A DNA stretch of 64,000 nt from a gamma proteobacterium HIMB55 (GCA_000227505.4 AGIF02000001.1:1508035-1572034); one strand, 5' to 3'. Counted from the first letter of the stretch, positions 28,021 through 37,379 are shown. The notes: a model not told the origin generated them from the sequence alone. Made by a program: numbers and translations.

Positions 28021-28487
28021 TCGGCGTCCATATACATCAGCCCCATCAAAATCAGCGGCTCGCTCATAGACGGCGTCATCGTGCACATCAGTACATTGAT
28101 ATCGTCGCCGTGAACCGTAGGCCCCCGCGCACCGATTAAGACCTTATTCGTGGTTTGCTGATCGGGCCCCTGCTCCTGATAGGTTCTGAGCGCACCCTCT
28201 TCTTTCATGATCTCGATAAGATCCTGCAGGATGGCAACAATGCTGTCGCGGAAGCGTGAGTAGTTCAGATCACCTCGATACTGCGAGATATCCAGGGTCA
28301 TGTTCAGTTGAACCGTTTCATCACCCTCGAACTCAAGACGGGTCACGCCCACAGTCTCGCCCTCTTCTAGGCGGCGGAACAGTCCTTTTGACACGGTTCG
28401 GGTCGTTTCAATAAACGCCTTGTGCAACAAGTTGGCTGCCAAATTGCCCAACTGGTCGTATGTCATCGTAGAATTACCCAAGGCCAT
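27984..28487 (-). CDS. Conserved hypothetical cytoplasmic protein
   Basis: The product of 167 residues has no signal peptide or membrane helix. It is mixed alpha/beta, with a predicted helix in DSIVAILQDLIEIMKEEG and strands in TRLEFEGDETVQLNMTLDIS. I do not recognise the family. The start at ATG 28485-28487 has a good GGGGAGC ribosome site. It overlaps the maoC 3' end on the other strand, and both frames look real because both have proper starts and protein-like composition. Confidence 0.65.
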   Translation of the reverse strand: MALGNSTMTYDQLGNLAANLLHKAFIETTRTVSKGLFRRLEEGETVGVTRLEFEGDETVQLNMTLDISQYRGDLNYSRFRDSIVAILQDLIEIMKEEGALRTYQEQGPDQQTTNKVLIGARGPTVHGDDINVLMCTMTPSMSEPLILMGLMYMDADQFIAPSKRGES

Positions 28488-28610
28488 GATTGCTCCCCAA
28501 AAAAACTGTGCTAGTAACGATTACCCCAGAATCACCGCAGCTCCAACTCGAGGTTGTATTCACAACCGCGAACCCGGCACGGTCCAGCGTTGAGGCGAGA
28601 GCTTATCAGC

Positions 28611-30644
28611 ATGATTGACCGTGGCAACCAAGATTGGCGACTAATGTCGCGTCCAGCCGTTATTTTTGAAGCTGGGGCACCGAGATCGGGTCAATTTGAC
28701 GACGACTATTACTCGCCGGCCGACGGACTTGCAGAGAGTCACTACGTGTATGTCGAGGGTGGCAAGATCATCGAGCGGATCGAGGCACTGAAATCCGGCG
28801 AAACCCTCACCATACTCGAGCTAGGTATCGGTACGGGCTTGAATCTCGCGCTACTCATGCAGGCGTGGTCACTCCACGCACCAACGGGCGCGCACTGCCA
28901 CTACATTGGCGTCGAAAAATACCCGATGAGCCGCTTGCAATTAACCGCGGCTAACGCTCCGTGGGAGACCTTAGTCGATATAAACGACATTATCGTTTCG
29001 CGCTGGCCCCCACCCATACCCGGGTGCCACCGCCGGCGGTCAATGATGCACGGCTTTACCGCCGATTTTTGGTGGGGCGATGCTGCTGAGGTGCTAAGCG
29101 ATCTTGCGAGTTACCAAAACCGATGGATCGATGTATGGTTCTTGGACGGTTTCTCTCCCGCACGGAATGAATCGATGTGGGACGAGGCAGTCATGAAGCA
29201 ACTCAAGCCGCTGAGCAACCCCGGCGCAACAGTCACCACCTTTACTGCTGCAAGTCACGTACGTCGTGCCTTGGAGGAAGCAGGGTTTACAGTGAGTAAG
29301 CGCACGGGTTTTGGGCGAAAGCGGGAGTGCATGACGGCCGCTTTAGCGGACAATGTGAGCGTTCAGCAAAAGCCTCTGTTAACTGCATGGGATCAACCTG
29401 AAAACTGTCCTAACCCCAAGACCTGTCTCGTAATTGGCGCAGGTCTCGCGGGCGCTCACGTGGCACGCAAATTAGCGGAAAGCGGCTGTTACGTAACGCT
29501 ATTGGAGGGCAGAAGTCTCGCCTCGGGCGGCTCGAGTCAGCCTCAGGGCGTGATCTATACGCGCCCCTCGCATAAGCATGGAAAACTCGCGGATTTCTCC
29601 TTAACTGCCTACTGTTTTTCCACCGATCATCACCAGCAACTATTCGAAAACGAGCAGCTGTTAGACGGCGTCGACGGCGAAATGACCGGGTACATCCAGC
29701 TCAGCGACGAAGCAAAGCTCAGCCGCTTGGTTGCTGCTTTCGACGATGAGGAAAGTCCTGTCAGGATTGTCAGCGCAGACGAGGCGAGCAGTATTTCGGG
29801 CGTAGACCTCGATCGAGGTGGTATGCACTTCCCCGACTCAGGTTGGCTCAACCCAGCGGGCATCTGTAAAAAGCTGATCGAGCATCCAAATATCAAGCTG
29901 ATCGAGGGTGTCGGTATCGCCAAACCTCGATTGCTGGGCCCGGGCTTCTGGGCAGTTGAAAACGGACAGGGACAGACCATTGCAATCGGAGATGCCGCGG
30001 TCGTCACAACCGCCTGGCAGGCCTCAGAGAACCCGGCGCTAGAGTTTCTACCTCTGCAAGCGATTCGCGGACAAACAACCCAGCTCGAATCCGAGGGTGC
30101 ATTAGCCAATATGAAGTGCACCGTATGTCACGACGGCTATACCCCGCCCGCGCGCCAAGGACAGCACTGCATTGGCGCAACCTACGGGCTTAACGAAACA
30201 ACAACCGAGGAGCGAGCGGAGGATCACCAGCAAAATCTTGCACAGCTCGCTTCGAATGTGCCTTCCCTCTCTGCGTCATTACCTGCGCGATTAGATTCAG
30301 CAACAGAAAATCGGCGGCCAGTGAGCGGGATTGCTGCGGTGCGTTGTGCCACCAGTGACTACTTACCGATTGCAGGATCCGTGCCGGATAAAGATGCCTT
30401 CAATCGAGCCTTCGATGGATTACGACACGATCGAAAGCGGCAAATTCATGTGCAGCAACCCAATATCGAGGGGCTTTGGGTCTTAACCGGCCTAGGTTCG
30501 CGCGGGCTCACCTCGGCACCCTTACTCTCGGAAACCCTGGTTTCCATGATGCTTCAGCGACCACCGCCCTTACCCCGCTATCTTCTGCAGGCAGTATCCC
30601 CTGCCCGTTTTTTGAGGCGCGACTTAATCAAGGGAGGCTCATGA
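28611..30644 (+). CDS. mnmC: Bifunctional tRNA mnm5s2U biosynthesis protein MnmC
   Basis: The protein of 677 residues finishes 5-methylaminomethyl-2-thiouridine at the tRNA wobble base. The N-terminal SAM-dependent methyltransferase has LELGIGTGLNLALLMQAW and VWFLDGFSPARNESMWD. From about residue 265 a FAD-dependent oxidoreductase follows (CLVIGAGLAGAHVARKLAES) that removes the carboxymethyl group. The acidic block FDDDYYSPADGLAESHYVYV matches the E. coli start region. Two in-frame ATGs (28611 and 28644) fit; neither has a strong ribosome site. The stop overlaps the next start (ATGA). Confidence 0.93.
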   Translation: MIDRGNQDWRLMSRPAVIFEAGAPRSGQFDDDYYSPADGLAESHYVYVEGGKIIERIEALKSGETLTILELGIGTGLNLALLMQAWSLHAPTGAHCHYIGVEKYPMSRLQLTAANAPWETLVDINDIIVSRWPPPIPGCHRRRSMMHGFTADFWWGDAAEVLSDLASYQNRWIDVWFLDGFSPARNESMWDEAVMKQLKPLSNPGATVTTFTAASHVRRALEEAGFTVSKRTGFGRKRECMTAALADNVSVQQKPLLTAWDQPENCPNPKTCLVIGAGLAGAHVARKLAESGCYVTLLEGRSLASGGSSQPQGVIYTRPSHKHGKLADFSLTAYCFSTDHHQQLFENEQLLDGVDGEMTGYIQLSDEAKLSRLVAAFDDEESPVRIVSADEASSISGVDLDRGGMHFPDSGWLNPAGICKKLIEHPNIKLIEGVGIAKPRLLGPGFWAVENGQGQTIAIGDAAVVTTAWQASENPALEFLPLQAIRGQTTQLESEGALANMKCTVCHDGYTPPARQGQHCIGATYGLNETTTEERAEDHQQNLAQLASNVPSLSASLPARLDSATENRRPVSGIAAVRCATSDYLPIAGSVPDKDAFNRAFDGLRHDRKRQIHVQQPNIEGLWVLTGLGSRGLTSAPLLSETLVSMMLQRPPPLPRYLLQAVSPARFLRRDLIKGGS

Positions 30645-31474
30645 TGCTCGGACGTTTCCGCACACTGCTCTCTCGTTTCTCTCCGAGCGCCCTGCTTCCA
30701 GTCCTCTTGCTGAGCCCGCTGGCAGATCGGGCCTGGAGCGCTGAGACAGTTGAGCAGCGGATAGCGATCTATGACGTCAACGTTCTAGAGCGTCGCCCCT
30801 TTGACCGAGGCGTATTTACTCAAGGCTTCGCAATTGATTCAGGAAAACTGTGGGTAAGCTCAGGACTATACGGTAAATCTTTTGTTGAACGGTGGGGTTG
30901 GCCATTAGCTGAGAGTGACGGAGATAGCGGAACCGACAGAGCACGCCTTGAGCTACCCGACACAGTTTTTGCGGAGGGATTGGCAGCCCACAATGACGAA
31001 TTATTTTTACTCAGCTGGAAGTCGCAAAAGATGTTCGCCATCGATCCAAACCGGCTCGAGATTACCAAGAGCTATTCACTACCGGGTGAGGGCTGGGGCG
31101 TCACCAGCGATGGTGAGAGCCTATGGATCTCAGATGGAACACCGCGAATCCGCAAGTGGCGCGACGGGACGCTCCAACAGACCCTTTCAGTGACCTTACG
31201 AGGCAAGCCACTGCCGCGCCTGAACGAACTCGAGTGGATTGATGGGGAAATATGGGCGAACGTATGGCTTACGGATCAGATCGTCATAATATCGCCCACA
31301 ACGGGCAGAATAACCGGTATTGCCGATCTGACTAATTTGCTCCCAAAGCACCAGCGAAGGCGTAATACCGATGTCCTCAACGGCATTGCTCAGGATCCAG
31401 AGACAGGAGACATATGGGTGACCGGTAAACGCTGGCCGACTATGTTTCGCATAGAACTTGTTGAGCGTCGATAA
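30641..31474 (+). CDS. Exported glutaminyl-peptide cyclotransferase (beta-propeller type)
   Basis: The protein of 277 residues has an N-terminal signal (LLPVLLLSPLADRAWSAE) and a five-bladed propeller as in plant- and bacteria-type glutaminyl cyclases: FTQGFAIDSGKLWVSSGLYGKS, LFLLSWKSQKMFAID, GWGVTSDGESLWISDGT and LNGIAQDPETGDIWVTGK. These enzymes convert N-terminal Gln to pyroglutamate on exported proteins. The ATG at 30641 follows AGGGAGG and overlaps the mnmC stop by four bases, so translation is likely coupled, although the functions appear unrelated. Confidence 0.87.
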   Translation: MMLGRFRTLLSRFSPSALLPVLLLSPLADRAWSAETVEQRIAIYDVNVLERRPFDRGVFTQGFAIDSGKLWVSSGLYGKSFVERWGWPLAESDGDSGTDRARLELPDTVFAEGLAAHNDELFLLSWKSQKMFAIDPNRLEITKSYSLPGEGWGVTSDGESLWISDGTPRIRKWRDGTLQQTLSVTLRGKPLPRLNELEWIDGEIWANVWLTDQIVIISPTTGRITGIADLTNLLPKHQRRRNTDVLNGIAQDPETGDIWVTGKRWPTMFRIELVERR

Positions 31475-31786
31475 AGGGAAGATTCATTCGTAAGGCAGCT
31501 CGAAAGAGCACGAGCCGGCTACGCCACAATGCGCCGAACGATGAAAAACTCAGATTGTTTATTTGAGCGTGAGCGCAGATGTATAAGGTAATGCTGTGTG
31601 GTCGATATTAGATTGTCGCAACCTGCCGAGCCTTGACTAAGAGACCGCAAAACGCGCGGCGAAGGCCCAGACGAGAACAAAACAAAGATCCAGAACTAAA
31701 AGAAGAAAAACAGAGTAAAATCCAGAGACACAAGCGCACGTAAAGTCGAAACCGCCGGGCGCTGTTTGAAAAGCAAAAGGAATCCC
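31475..31786. other. 312-base gap between the cyclase and M16C protease genes
   Basis: The gap is A-rich in its second half and ends with an AAAAGGA ribosome site for the protease. No convincing gene, terminator or known RNA is visible. Confidence 0.3.
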
Positions 31787-34729
31787 ATGAACGCCGTTGT
31801 AAATCCATCGACTCACCCCGCTTTTGAGCTAATCCGCACTGTACCCATCGAGTCACTCGGTCTTGATGTTCACGAGTATGTGCATCGAGCGACCGGAGCG
31901 CGCCATCTACACATGGCCACTGACACCGATGAGAACGTTTTCATGGTGGCACTCAAAACGGTCCCCGAGGACTCAACAGGCGTAGCTCATATCCTTGAGC
32001 ACACCGTGCTCTGCGGCAGTGAAAAGTATCCTGTCAGAGATCCCTTTTTCATGATGCTGCGGCGCTCGCTCAATACGTTTATGAATGCCTTTACCAGTTC
32101 AGACTGGACGGCTTACCCATTCGCCACGCAAAACCCAAAAGACTTTGACAATCTCCTATCGGTTTATCTCGACGCGGTTTTCTTTTCACGTTTAGACCCC
32201 CTCGACTTTGCGCAGGAGGGACATCGAGTCGAATTGGAATCCGATGAGGCCGACGCGCCTCTGGTTTATAAGGGCGTTGTGTTTAATGAAATGAAAGGCG
32301 CCATGTCATCGATTTCATCGGTGCTGTGGGACCGACTTTGCTTCGAGCTTTTCCCAACCAACACCTACCACCACAACAGCGGTGGTGATCCTGAGGCAAT
32401 TCCGGATCTGAGTTACGAACAATTGATGGCGTTTTACAAAGGGCACTATCACCCCAGTAACTCAATCTTACTCACCTTTGGCAATCTCCCGGTGTCACAA
32501 CATCACGACGCTTTTGAGAGCCGTGCACTGCACCGCTTTGAAAAGTCTGATGAGGTCATCGAAGTGCACCTCGAGCAGTCATTTGAGGCCCCTAAAAAGG
32601 CAACGCATCACTACGCGCTAGACGACACTGACGCAGCTGAAAAAACTCATCTCATCATGGGATGGAAGCTTGGTGAGAGCTCTGACCTTGACGCCATGCT
32701 TGAGGCACAGCTTCTGTCTTCTGTGTTGATGGAAAACAGTGCTTCGCCCCTAATGAAGTGGCTAGAGACTAACGATCTGGGCACGGCACCATCACCCCTG
32801 TGTGGCCTAGAAGAATCCATGCGCGAAATGGTGATGTGCTGTGGTATCGAAGGTAGTGAAGCAAGCCGTGCTGATGATTTCGAAGCCAGCGTGCTAGACG
32901 TCATCCGAAAAACAGCTGAAGAAGGTGTTTCCCAGGAGAGACTTGAGGCGATTTTGCATCAAATCGAGCTTCATCAGCGCGAAGTAACGGGCGATGGCAT
33001 GCCCTACGGCCTCAATCTTATGCTGCGCGCGCTCGGTGCAGCGACTCACAACGGTGATGCAGTTGCAGCGCTTGACCTAAGTCCTGCGGTTGAGAAACTC
33101 CGTGAAAAAATGCGCGACCCTGACTTTGTTAAAAGTCGTCTGACGGACTTACTTCTCAATAACCCGCATCGAGTGACACTGGTAGTCGCACCGGATTCAA
33201 GCCTCGATCAGGAGCGAAAGGATAGAGAAGCAGCGCGACTTGCCACGATGCGTGCGTCACTTGACGAGTCTGCGCTCGAAAACATCCGAAAGCTTGCAAC
33301 CGACTTGGAAGCACGTCAAAACCAAGTTGATGATGCCAGCATCCTGCCAAAAGTCGGCATTCTAGACATTCCGAAAGATGTTTCGGCGCCGACACTGGGC
33401 CAACGAGAGCTCAAAGGCGGCCAGCGGCATTTTGTGGGGGCCAGTGGTACCAATGGTCTCGTGTACCAGCAAATCGCCATGGATCTGCCAGCGCTTTCTG
33501 CTGAGCAACAGTCTAGGCTCCCTCTACTCTGTGCACTCGCAACTGAGGTCGGTGTCGGTGACGCCAACTATTTGGAAATTCAGGACCGTCAGTCTTCGGC
33601 CGTTGGGAGTCTGAGTCTCAGTGTTTCGACACGCGCATCACGTGAAAGTGTCGATTCCTCGTCGGGGTATCTCGTAGCGTCCTCCAAGGCCTTAGCCAAT
33701 CGCATTCCCGATCAGGTGGCACTGATGATGGATACGCTTACAAAAGCCACGTTTAACGAGACTGATCGTATCAAGGAACTTATCAGCCAAATGCGTGCGC
33801 GCCGTGACCAGAGCATCTCGGGCGCAGGTCACAGCCTTGCTATGACCGCTGCCAGTGCAGGTATGAGCGCGCTCGCCAGCCTTTACCACAGTCAGAGTGG
33901 CCTGGCAGGTATTGCAAGTCTAAGAGCGCTGGATAGCAGTCTCGCTGATGGATCGGCACTTAATAGTCTGAGTGCAGAACTCTCTAGCCTGAGAGATCTT
34001 CTGCTCGCGTCACCTTCTGTGAATCTGCTGACCGTGAGCGACTCGCAAAGTCTCGACGCGGCGGCCGATGCGCTTGTGAGTGCAACGGGTGCGCTTGTAT
34101 CCGGTAGCGACACCTCGGTATGGACCCCAGGCGCCAAACAAGCGCAAACCAATCAAATATGGGTAGCGAATACGCAGGTCAACTTCTGTGCCAAAGCCTT
34201 CCCAACCGTCTCGAGCGGACACCCTGATGCACCAGCTCTCACGGTGCTCGGTGCCTATTTGCGTAATGGTTTCTTACACCGCGCCATACGTGAGCAAGGT
34301 GGCGCTTATGGGGGTGGTGCAAGCCATGATGCCAACGTTGGGGCGTTCCGATTCTTCTCATATCGTGACCCGCGCAACATCGATACGTTGGCAGACTTTG
34401 ATGCATCGGTTGAATGGTTGCTGGAATCTAAAGCTGATGAGCATGCACTAGAGGAAGCGATTCTCAGCGTGATCTCAAGCCTCGACAAGCCAGCATCGCC
34501 TGCAGGAGAGGTTAAGAAGGCATTCTACGACGCGCTTTACCAAAGAACCTTAGAGCAGAAGCGTCAGCTTCGTGAAGCCATTATCAGTACCAGCCACGAT
34601 GATCTGTGCAGAGTCGCGAGCACTTACCTCAAACCGGAGCTAGCCTGCTCGGTGGTACTGACTGATGCCAAAACGGCTGAGAGCGAGGCGCTGAGTAATC
34701 TTGGCTGGCAATACAACGACTTAAGCTGA
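31787..34729 (+). CDS. Insulinase-family protease, M16C (PreP-like)
   Basis: The protein of 980 residues has the two-part clam-shell plan of M16C peptidases. The inverted zinc motif HILEH lies at residues 68-72, followed by the family block CGSEKYPVRDPFFMM and FMNAFTSSDWTAYPFATQN; the third zinc ligand is expected in VVFNEMKGAMSS near 168. PreP-like enzymes degrade free short peptides such as targeting or signal peptides. No signal peptide is seen, so it acts in the cytoplasm. The ATG at 31787 follows AAAAGGA. It is convergent with the C39 peptidase cassette. Confidence 0.92.
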   Translation: MNAVVNPSTHPAFELIRTVPIESLGLDVHEYVHRATGARHLHMATDTDENVFMVALKTVPEDSTGVAHILEHTVLCGSEKYPVRDPFFMMLRRSLNTFMNAFTSSDWTAYPFATQNPKDFDNLLSVYLDAVFFSRLDPLDFAQEGHRVELESDEADAPLVYKGVVFNEMKGAMSSISSVLWDRLCFELFPTNTYHHNSGGDPEAIPDLSYEQLMAFYKGHYHPSNSILLTFGNLPVSQHHDAFESRALHRFEKSDEVIEVHLEQSFEAPKKATHHYALDDTDAAEKTHLIMGWKLGESSDLDAMLEAQLLSSVLMENSASPLMKWLETNDLGTAPSPLCGLEESMREMVMCCGIEGSEASRADDFEASVLDVIRKTAEEGVSQERLEAILHQIELHQREVTGDGMPYGLNLMLRALGAATHNGDAVAALDLSPAVEKLREKMRDPDFVKSRLTDLLLNNPHRVTLVVAPDSSLDQERKDREAARLATMRASLDESALENIRKLATDLEARQNQVDDASILPKVGILDIPKDVSAPTLGQRELKGGQRHFVGASGTNGLVYQQIAMDLPALSAEQQSRLPLLCALATEVGVGDANYLEIQDRQSSAVGSLSLSVSTRASRESVDSSSGYLVASSKALANRIPDQVALMMDTLTKATFNETDRIKELISQMRARRDQSISGAGHSLAMTAASAGMSALASLYHSQSGLAGIASLRALDSSLADGSALNSLSAELSSLRDLLLASPSVNLLTVSDSQSLDAAADALVSATGALVSGSDTSVWTPGAKQAQTNQIWVANTQVNFCAKAFPTVSSGHPDAPALTVLGAYLRNGFLHRAIREQGGAYGGGASHDANVGAFRFFSYRDPRNIDTLADFDASVEWLLESKADEHALEEAILSVISSLDKPASPAGEVKKAFYDALYQRTLEQKRQLREAIISTSHDDLCRVASTYLKPELACSVVLTDAKTAESEALSNLGWQYNDLS

Positions 34730-34770
34730 CCTAGTCTAAAGGGAAGCTAGCCAGCGATTCGGCCACTTAG

Positions 34771-35397
34771 CTAGTCAACGAATAGAACAATACCTGTGGC
34801 ACCCTTGTGCCACAGGCGGTCCCACATAGCCTTGCCAAGTCGAAGATAGCCGCGCGTCGGATCAGCTAGAGACGCCTCGCCGCCCTCAAAAGATTGAACA
34901 ACTGTGAAGTGACCATTACTACCAAGATCGATCCAAGCTAAGAGTGGAAATGTCAGCGACTGCAACTCTGCAGCGCCGATTCGTGCGGCGCGAAGAGATA
35001 TTCCATAGGCGCTCGCCAAAGACTGTAGCTCTCCTATCGAGTACCCCTCGGTCTTCCATCTTTGAGAGCTCGCGCTAAGCAGTATCGTCGCTGTGCGCTC
35101 GAGCGACGCCAGTGATACCGGTTTCTGCAAATAGTGAGAGAGCAGCATTGCAAGCGATGCGAGCCCGCAGTTCGAGGCAGTCGTTTGCAGAATCAGCGGT
35201 ACTTTTTGCTGAGGATCAGAAACTTTTCTGGGATCAGCGGCTTCCTTGGGATCAGCAACCCGTTTGGAATCAACAAGGCTCTGCCCCTCTGGTTTCAGCT
35301 CATCTGTATCAGGGTTGACCCTGTGCGTATTGGCTGCGACCAGTATTGTCGAGACCAACGCAGCCAAAAGCAGCGCTTTTAGTTTCGAGCTTTCCAC
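34771..35397 (-). CDS. Membrane-anchored C39 (bacteriocin-processing type) peptidase
   Basis: The product of 208 residues (GTG start at 35397) has one N-terminal membrane helix (LKALLLAALVSTILVAAN), a charged linker with an imperfect DP-x-x repeat, and a C39 cysteine peptidase domain. The triad is visible: Q71 and C77 in QTTASNCGLASL, H163 in NGHFTVV and D179 in LADPTRG. C39 domains cut leader peptides behind double-glycine-type sites, usually as part of an ABC exporter; here the peptidase stands alone, probably facing the periplasm. It overlaps the upstream small membrane-protein gene by 19 bases, and a small exported peptide gene lies beyond that. The longer TTG-started frame to 35448 is less likely. 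Confidence 0.8.
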   Translation of the reverse strand: MESSKLKALLLAALVSTILVAANTHRVNPDTDELKPEGQSLVDSKRVADPKEAADPRKVSDPQQKVPLILQTTASNCGLASLAMLLSHYLQKPVSLASLERTATILLSASSQRWKTEGYSIGELQSLASAYGISLRAARIGAAELQSLTFPLLAWIDLGSNGHFTVVQSFEGGEASLADPTRGYLRLGKAMWDRLWHKGATGIVLFVD

Positions 35398-35612
35398 GTA
35401 GCTAAACCCACCTGAAGCCCAAAAAGAGCCAACATAATGGCGCCCCAAGCAGCTGTATTTGGCGCTTCAGATTGCAGGCTGGCGTAAGTTGCGGCTATAG
35501 CGGCCCATGTAATGAGCGGGCTCGCAATCTCACCCAAAAACGTCCGATTTTTCTTCTTTTCGTTCTCTTGGTTAGACAACTTAGATTGCAATTGTTCGCT
35601 GGCAGACGACAT
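35379..35612 (-). CDS. Small two-helix membrane protein in the C39 peptidase cassette
   Basis: The product of 77 residues has a charged N-terminus (QLQSKLSNQENEKKKNR) and two membrane helices, about 30-46 and 51-72. The ATG at 35612 follows a perfect AAGGAG. The 3' end overlaps the C39 peptidase start by 19 bases, so the two are translated together. I do not recognise a family. Possible roles are partner, immunity-like or anchoring protein for the peptidase or its peptide substrate, but this is guesswork from position. Confidence 0.65.
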   Translation of the reverse strand: MSSASEQLQSKLSNQENEKKKNRTFLGEIASPLITWAAIAATYASLQSEAPNTAAWGAIMLALFGLQVGLATWKARN

Positions 35613-35870
35613 AACGCACTCCTTGTATTTATGATCTATTTCTATGTGGCTGTGTCTAGGTGATCTTTTCTCTAACCTATTCACACCAAGAAAAAATACA
35701 AGCCTCAAAACTGCCCGAGACCGTCCCTTCGACCATCGCCTTGCCCTTCTTGCCCTGTATTTTTTGAATCAAGTTGGCTTCAATTAGCGCTCAAACGCGT
35801 TTAGCTCTCGTTGTAAAAAGGATTACCGCCCTCAGACGATAATCCTAGTTTTGGCTCTCAGACTTGCTAA

Positions 35871-36128
35871 TCAGCCTCTTCGCGTTGAGGGCACATAGAC
35901 CCCGTAAAAATACGCTTGAAGTGCAAGATCAACCGCAACCACGCCGAATATGATCGGCCAAACTTCACCACGTACTTCAGAAATATCCGTATCGAGCATA
36001 ATCGACTTGGTCATTTCACCCGGAAGCGAGAGCTGATTATTGATAAGCGCATCAGGGGGTGCTGCCACGGCAGTAAGTGACATTCCCGTCGAAAGCGCGA
36101 GTACCGCTAAAGTTTTCATTTGCTTCAT
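35871..36128 (-). CDS. Small exported peptide, possible substrate of the C39 peptidase
   Basis: The product of 85 residues starts with a signal peptide (MKTLAVLALSTGMSLTAVAA). The mature part carries a polar stretch ending LDTDISEVRGE, then the hydrophobic WPIIFGVVAVDLALQAYFYG and a basic end STRRG. The ISEVRGE segment loosely recalls a double-glycine leader (L-x-x-V-x-G-G), but the second Gly is Glu, so the match is incomplete. AAGGAGG precedes the ATG at 36128. It lies 258 bases upstream of the two other cassette genes on the same strand. Confidence 0.6.
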   Translation of the reverse strand: MKQMKTLAVLALSTGMSLTAVAAPPDALINNQLSLPGEMTKSIMLDTDISEVRGEVWPIIFGVVAVDLALQAYFYGVYVPSTRRG

Positions 36129-36473
36129 TAAGACCCTCCTTGGTCATCTATTCACCGACCCCGTCTAGGGGTAAACAGAATCCCAAATGAAGCGAGGTCG
36201 AGAGAAGGTGCTAAACAAGCAGAAAAGATCGATTGCGCGAGATTTCAGGCTTCTCACGTCACTGACGAGTCGTCCTAGGTTCGGTGTGAAATGGCTTACT
36301 TCAGTCAAGTTAAGAAAAGGTCGGCCCCGTTAAAGAGCGAATAGTGCTTGCGAATAACACTGTAATCGCCTTCGTAGAAGCTCAAAAAAGATAGCGATTA
36401 AATCGCTGTAGCCGTTAGCGAGACTGTGTTATCCGCATCGACCTTACAGATACTGCTCTGATCGGTGACTAGA
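36129..36473. other. 345-base gap between the desaturase and the small exported peptide genes
   Basis: Apart from a terminator-like hairpin at 36384-36407 I see no gene or RNA here. The cassette promoter should lie in the lower-numbered part, but no consensus pair stands out. Confidence 0.3.
36384..36407 (-). terminator. Terminator-like hairpin downstream of the desaturase gene
   Basis: On the minus strand AGCGAT and ATCGCT form a six-pair stem with a three-base loop, followed after three bases by TTTTTT. It lies 66 bases after the desaturase stop. The stem is short and only half GC. Confidence 0.45.
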
Positions 36474-37379
36474 CTAATCAGCCACCGCGAGCTTAAGTAC
36501 TTGGCCATAACCCTTGACCTCAGGAACGTCATCGAGGAGACCTTTGGACTTCAATATCGCCCGTAATTTAGGCAGGTTGTAGCAAGGGACACCCGCCATG
36601 AAGTGGTGTTCCATGTGGAAATTCACATTGTTTGGTGCCAGTAAAAAGCGTTGCCAGAATGGCGCCTCAACCGTCCGTGTATTCATGCGCACATCTGGAT
36701 CATAAAGGTTAGGCACGACCGCGTGCTCGCCCACTTGGCGGAGTCGCACAACCCACATGTAAGACGTCAAGAAAGTCCCCATCCAAACGAACCATGTCCA
36801 ACCCACACCCAAAGCGATCAGAATCGATGCAAACAAAAGGTGCACAAGGACCTGTTTGGCCACTAAGTTAGACGAGCCGACGGTTTCTTTACTCATTTGA
36901 CTGCCGGCTCCGGTAGCCAAGGCAGCTAACAACTTGAATCCCGTTTGGCCCGTCAAATCGCGCGTCCATTTGCGATAGAGACTACTTTTCTTAATTGGGT
37001 AAGCCCGATAGTTGGGTAAATCAGGGTCTTCGTCTGTCCCTGCAAGGCGGTGATGCGCTGTGTGGCCGCGCGCGTATGCCGCAAGGTCGCCCAAGGTGGG
37101 AAGCGCACAGAGCCACTGCCCCACCCATGTATTTAAGCCTTTTGTTTTGAACAGGCTGCCATGACCCGCCTCATGCATTAACACAGCAAGACTCAACTGC
37201 CTGCCCGGAAGGACAATCCACGCAAATAGTAGGGTTATCACGCTTGGGAAATGACCCACGAGCAAAAGGATGCCAAAGGTAAGCGCCCAAGTGCTCAGAA
37301 CATGCACCCATGCCCTGAAGTCGCTGCGCTCGAGCAGCTGCTCACGCTCTTGCGCCGATAACACATCACTGGGTCTCAT
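36474..37379 (-). CDS. Membrane fatty acid desaturase
   Basis: The protein of 301 residues belongs to the membrane di-iron desaturase/hydroxylase family. The three histidine boxes are complete: HEAGH (69-73), HTAHH (106-110) and HMEHH (255-259), with an extra conserved His in GEHAVV near 219. Four membrane helices lie between them. It introduces a double bond into an acyl chain, most likely to adjust membrane fluidity, or modifies a related lipid such as a carotenoid. The position of the bond cannot be read from the sequence. It is a single-gene unit on the minus strand. Confidence 0.88.
   Translation of the reverse strand: MRPSDVLSAQEREQLLERSDFRAWVHVLSTWALTFGILLLVGHFPSVITLLFAWIVLPGRQLSLAVLMHEAGHGSLFKTKGLNTWVGQWLCALPTLGDLAAYARGHTAHHRLAGTDEDPDLPNYRAYPIKKSSLYRKWTRDLTGQTGFKLLAALATGAGSQMSKETVGSSNLVAKQVLVHLLFASILIALGVGWTWFVWMGTFLTSYMWVVRLRQVGEHAVVPNLYDPDVRMNTRTVEAPFWQRFLLAPNNVNFHMEHHFMAGVPCYNLPKLRAILKSKGLLDDVPEVKGYGQVLKLAVAD

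Noticed and set aside
30476-30640. N-terminal extension of the glutaminyl cyclase into mnmC
   Set aside because: The signal peptide and AGGGAGG ribosome site fix the start at 30641.
31608-31856. 82-codon minus-strand ORF before the M16C protease
   Set aside because: It overlaps the protease start, has low-complexity sequence and no ribosome site.
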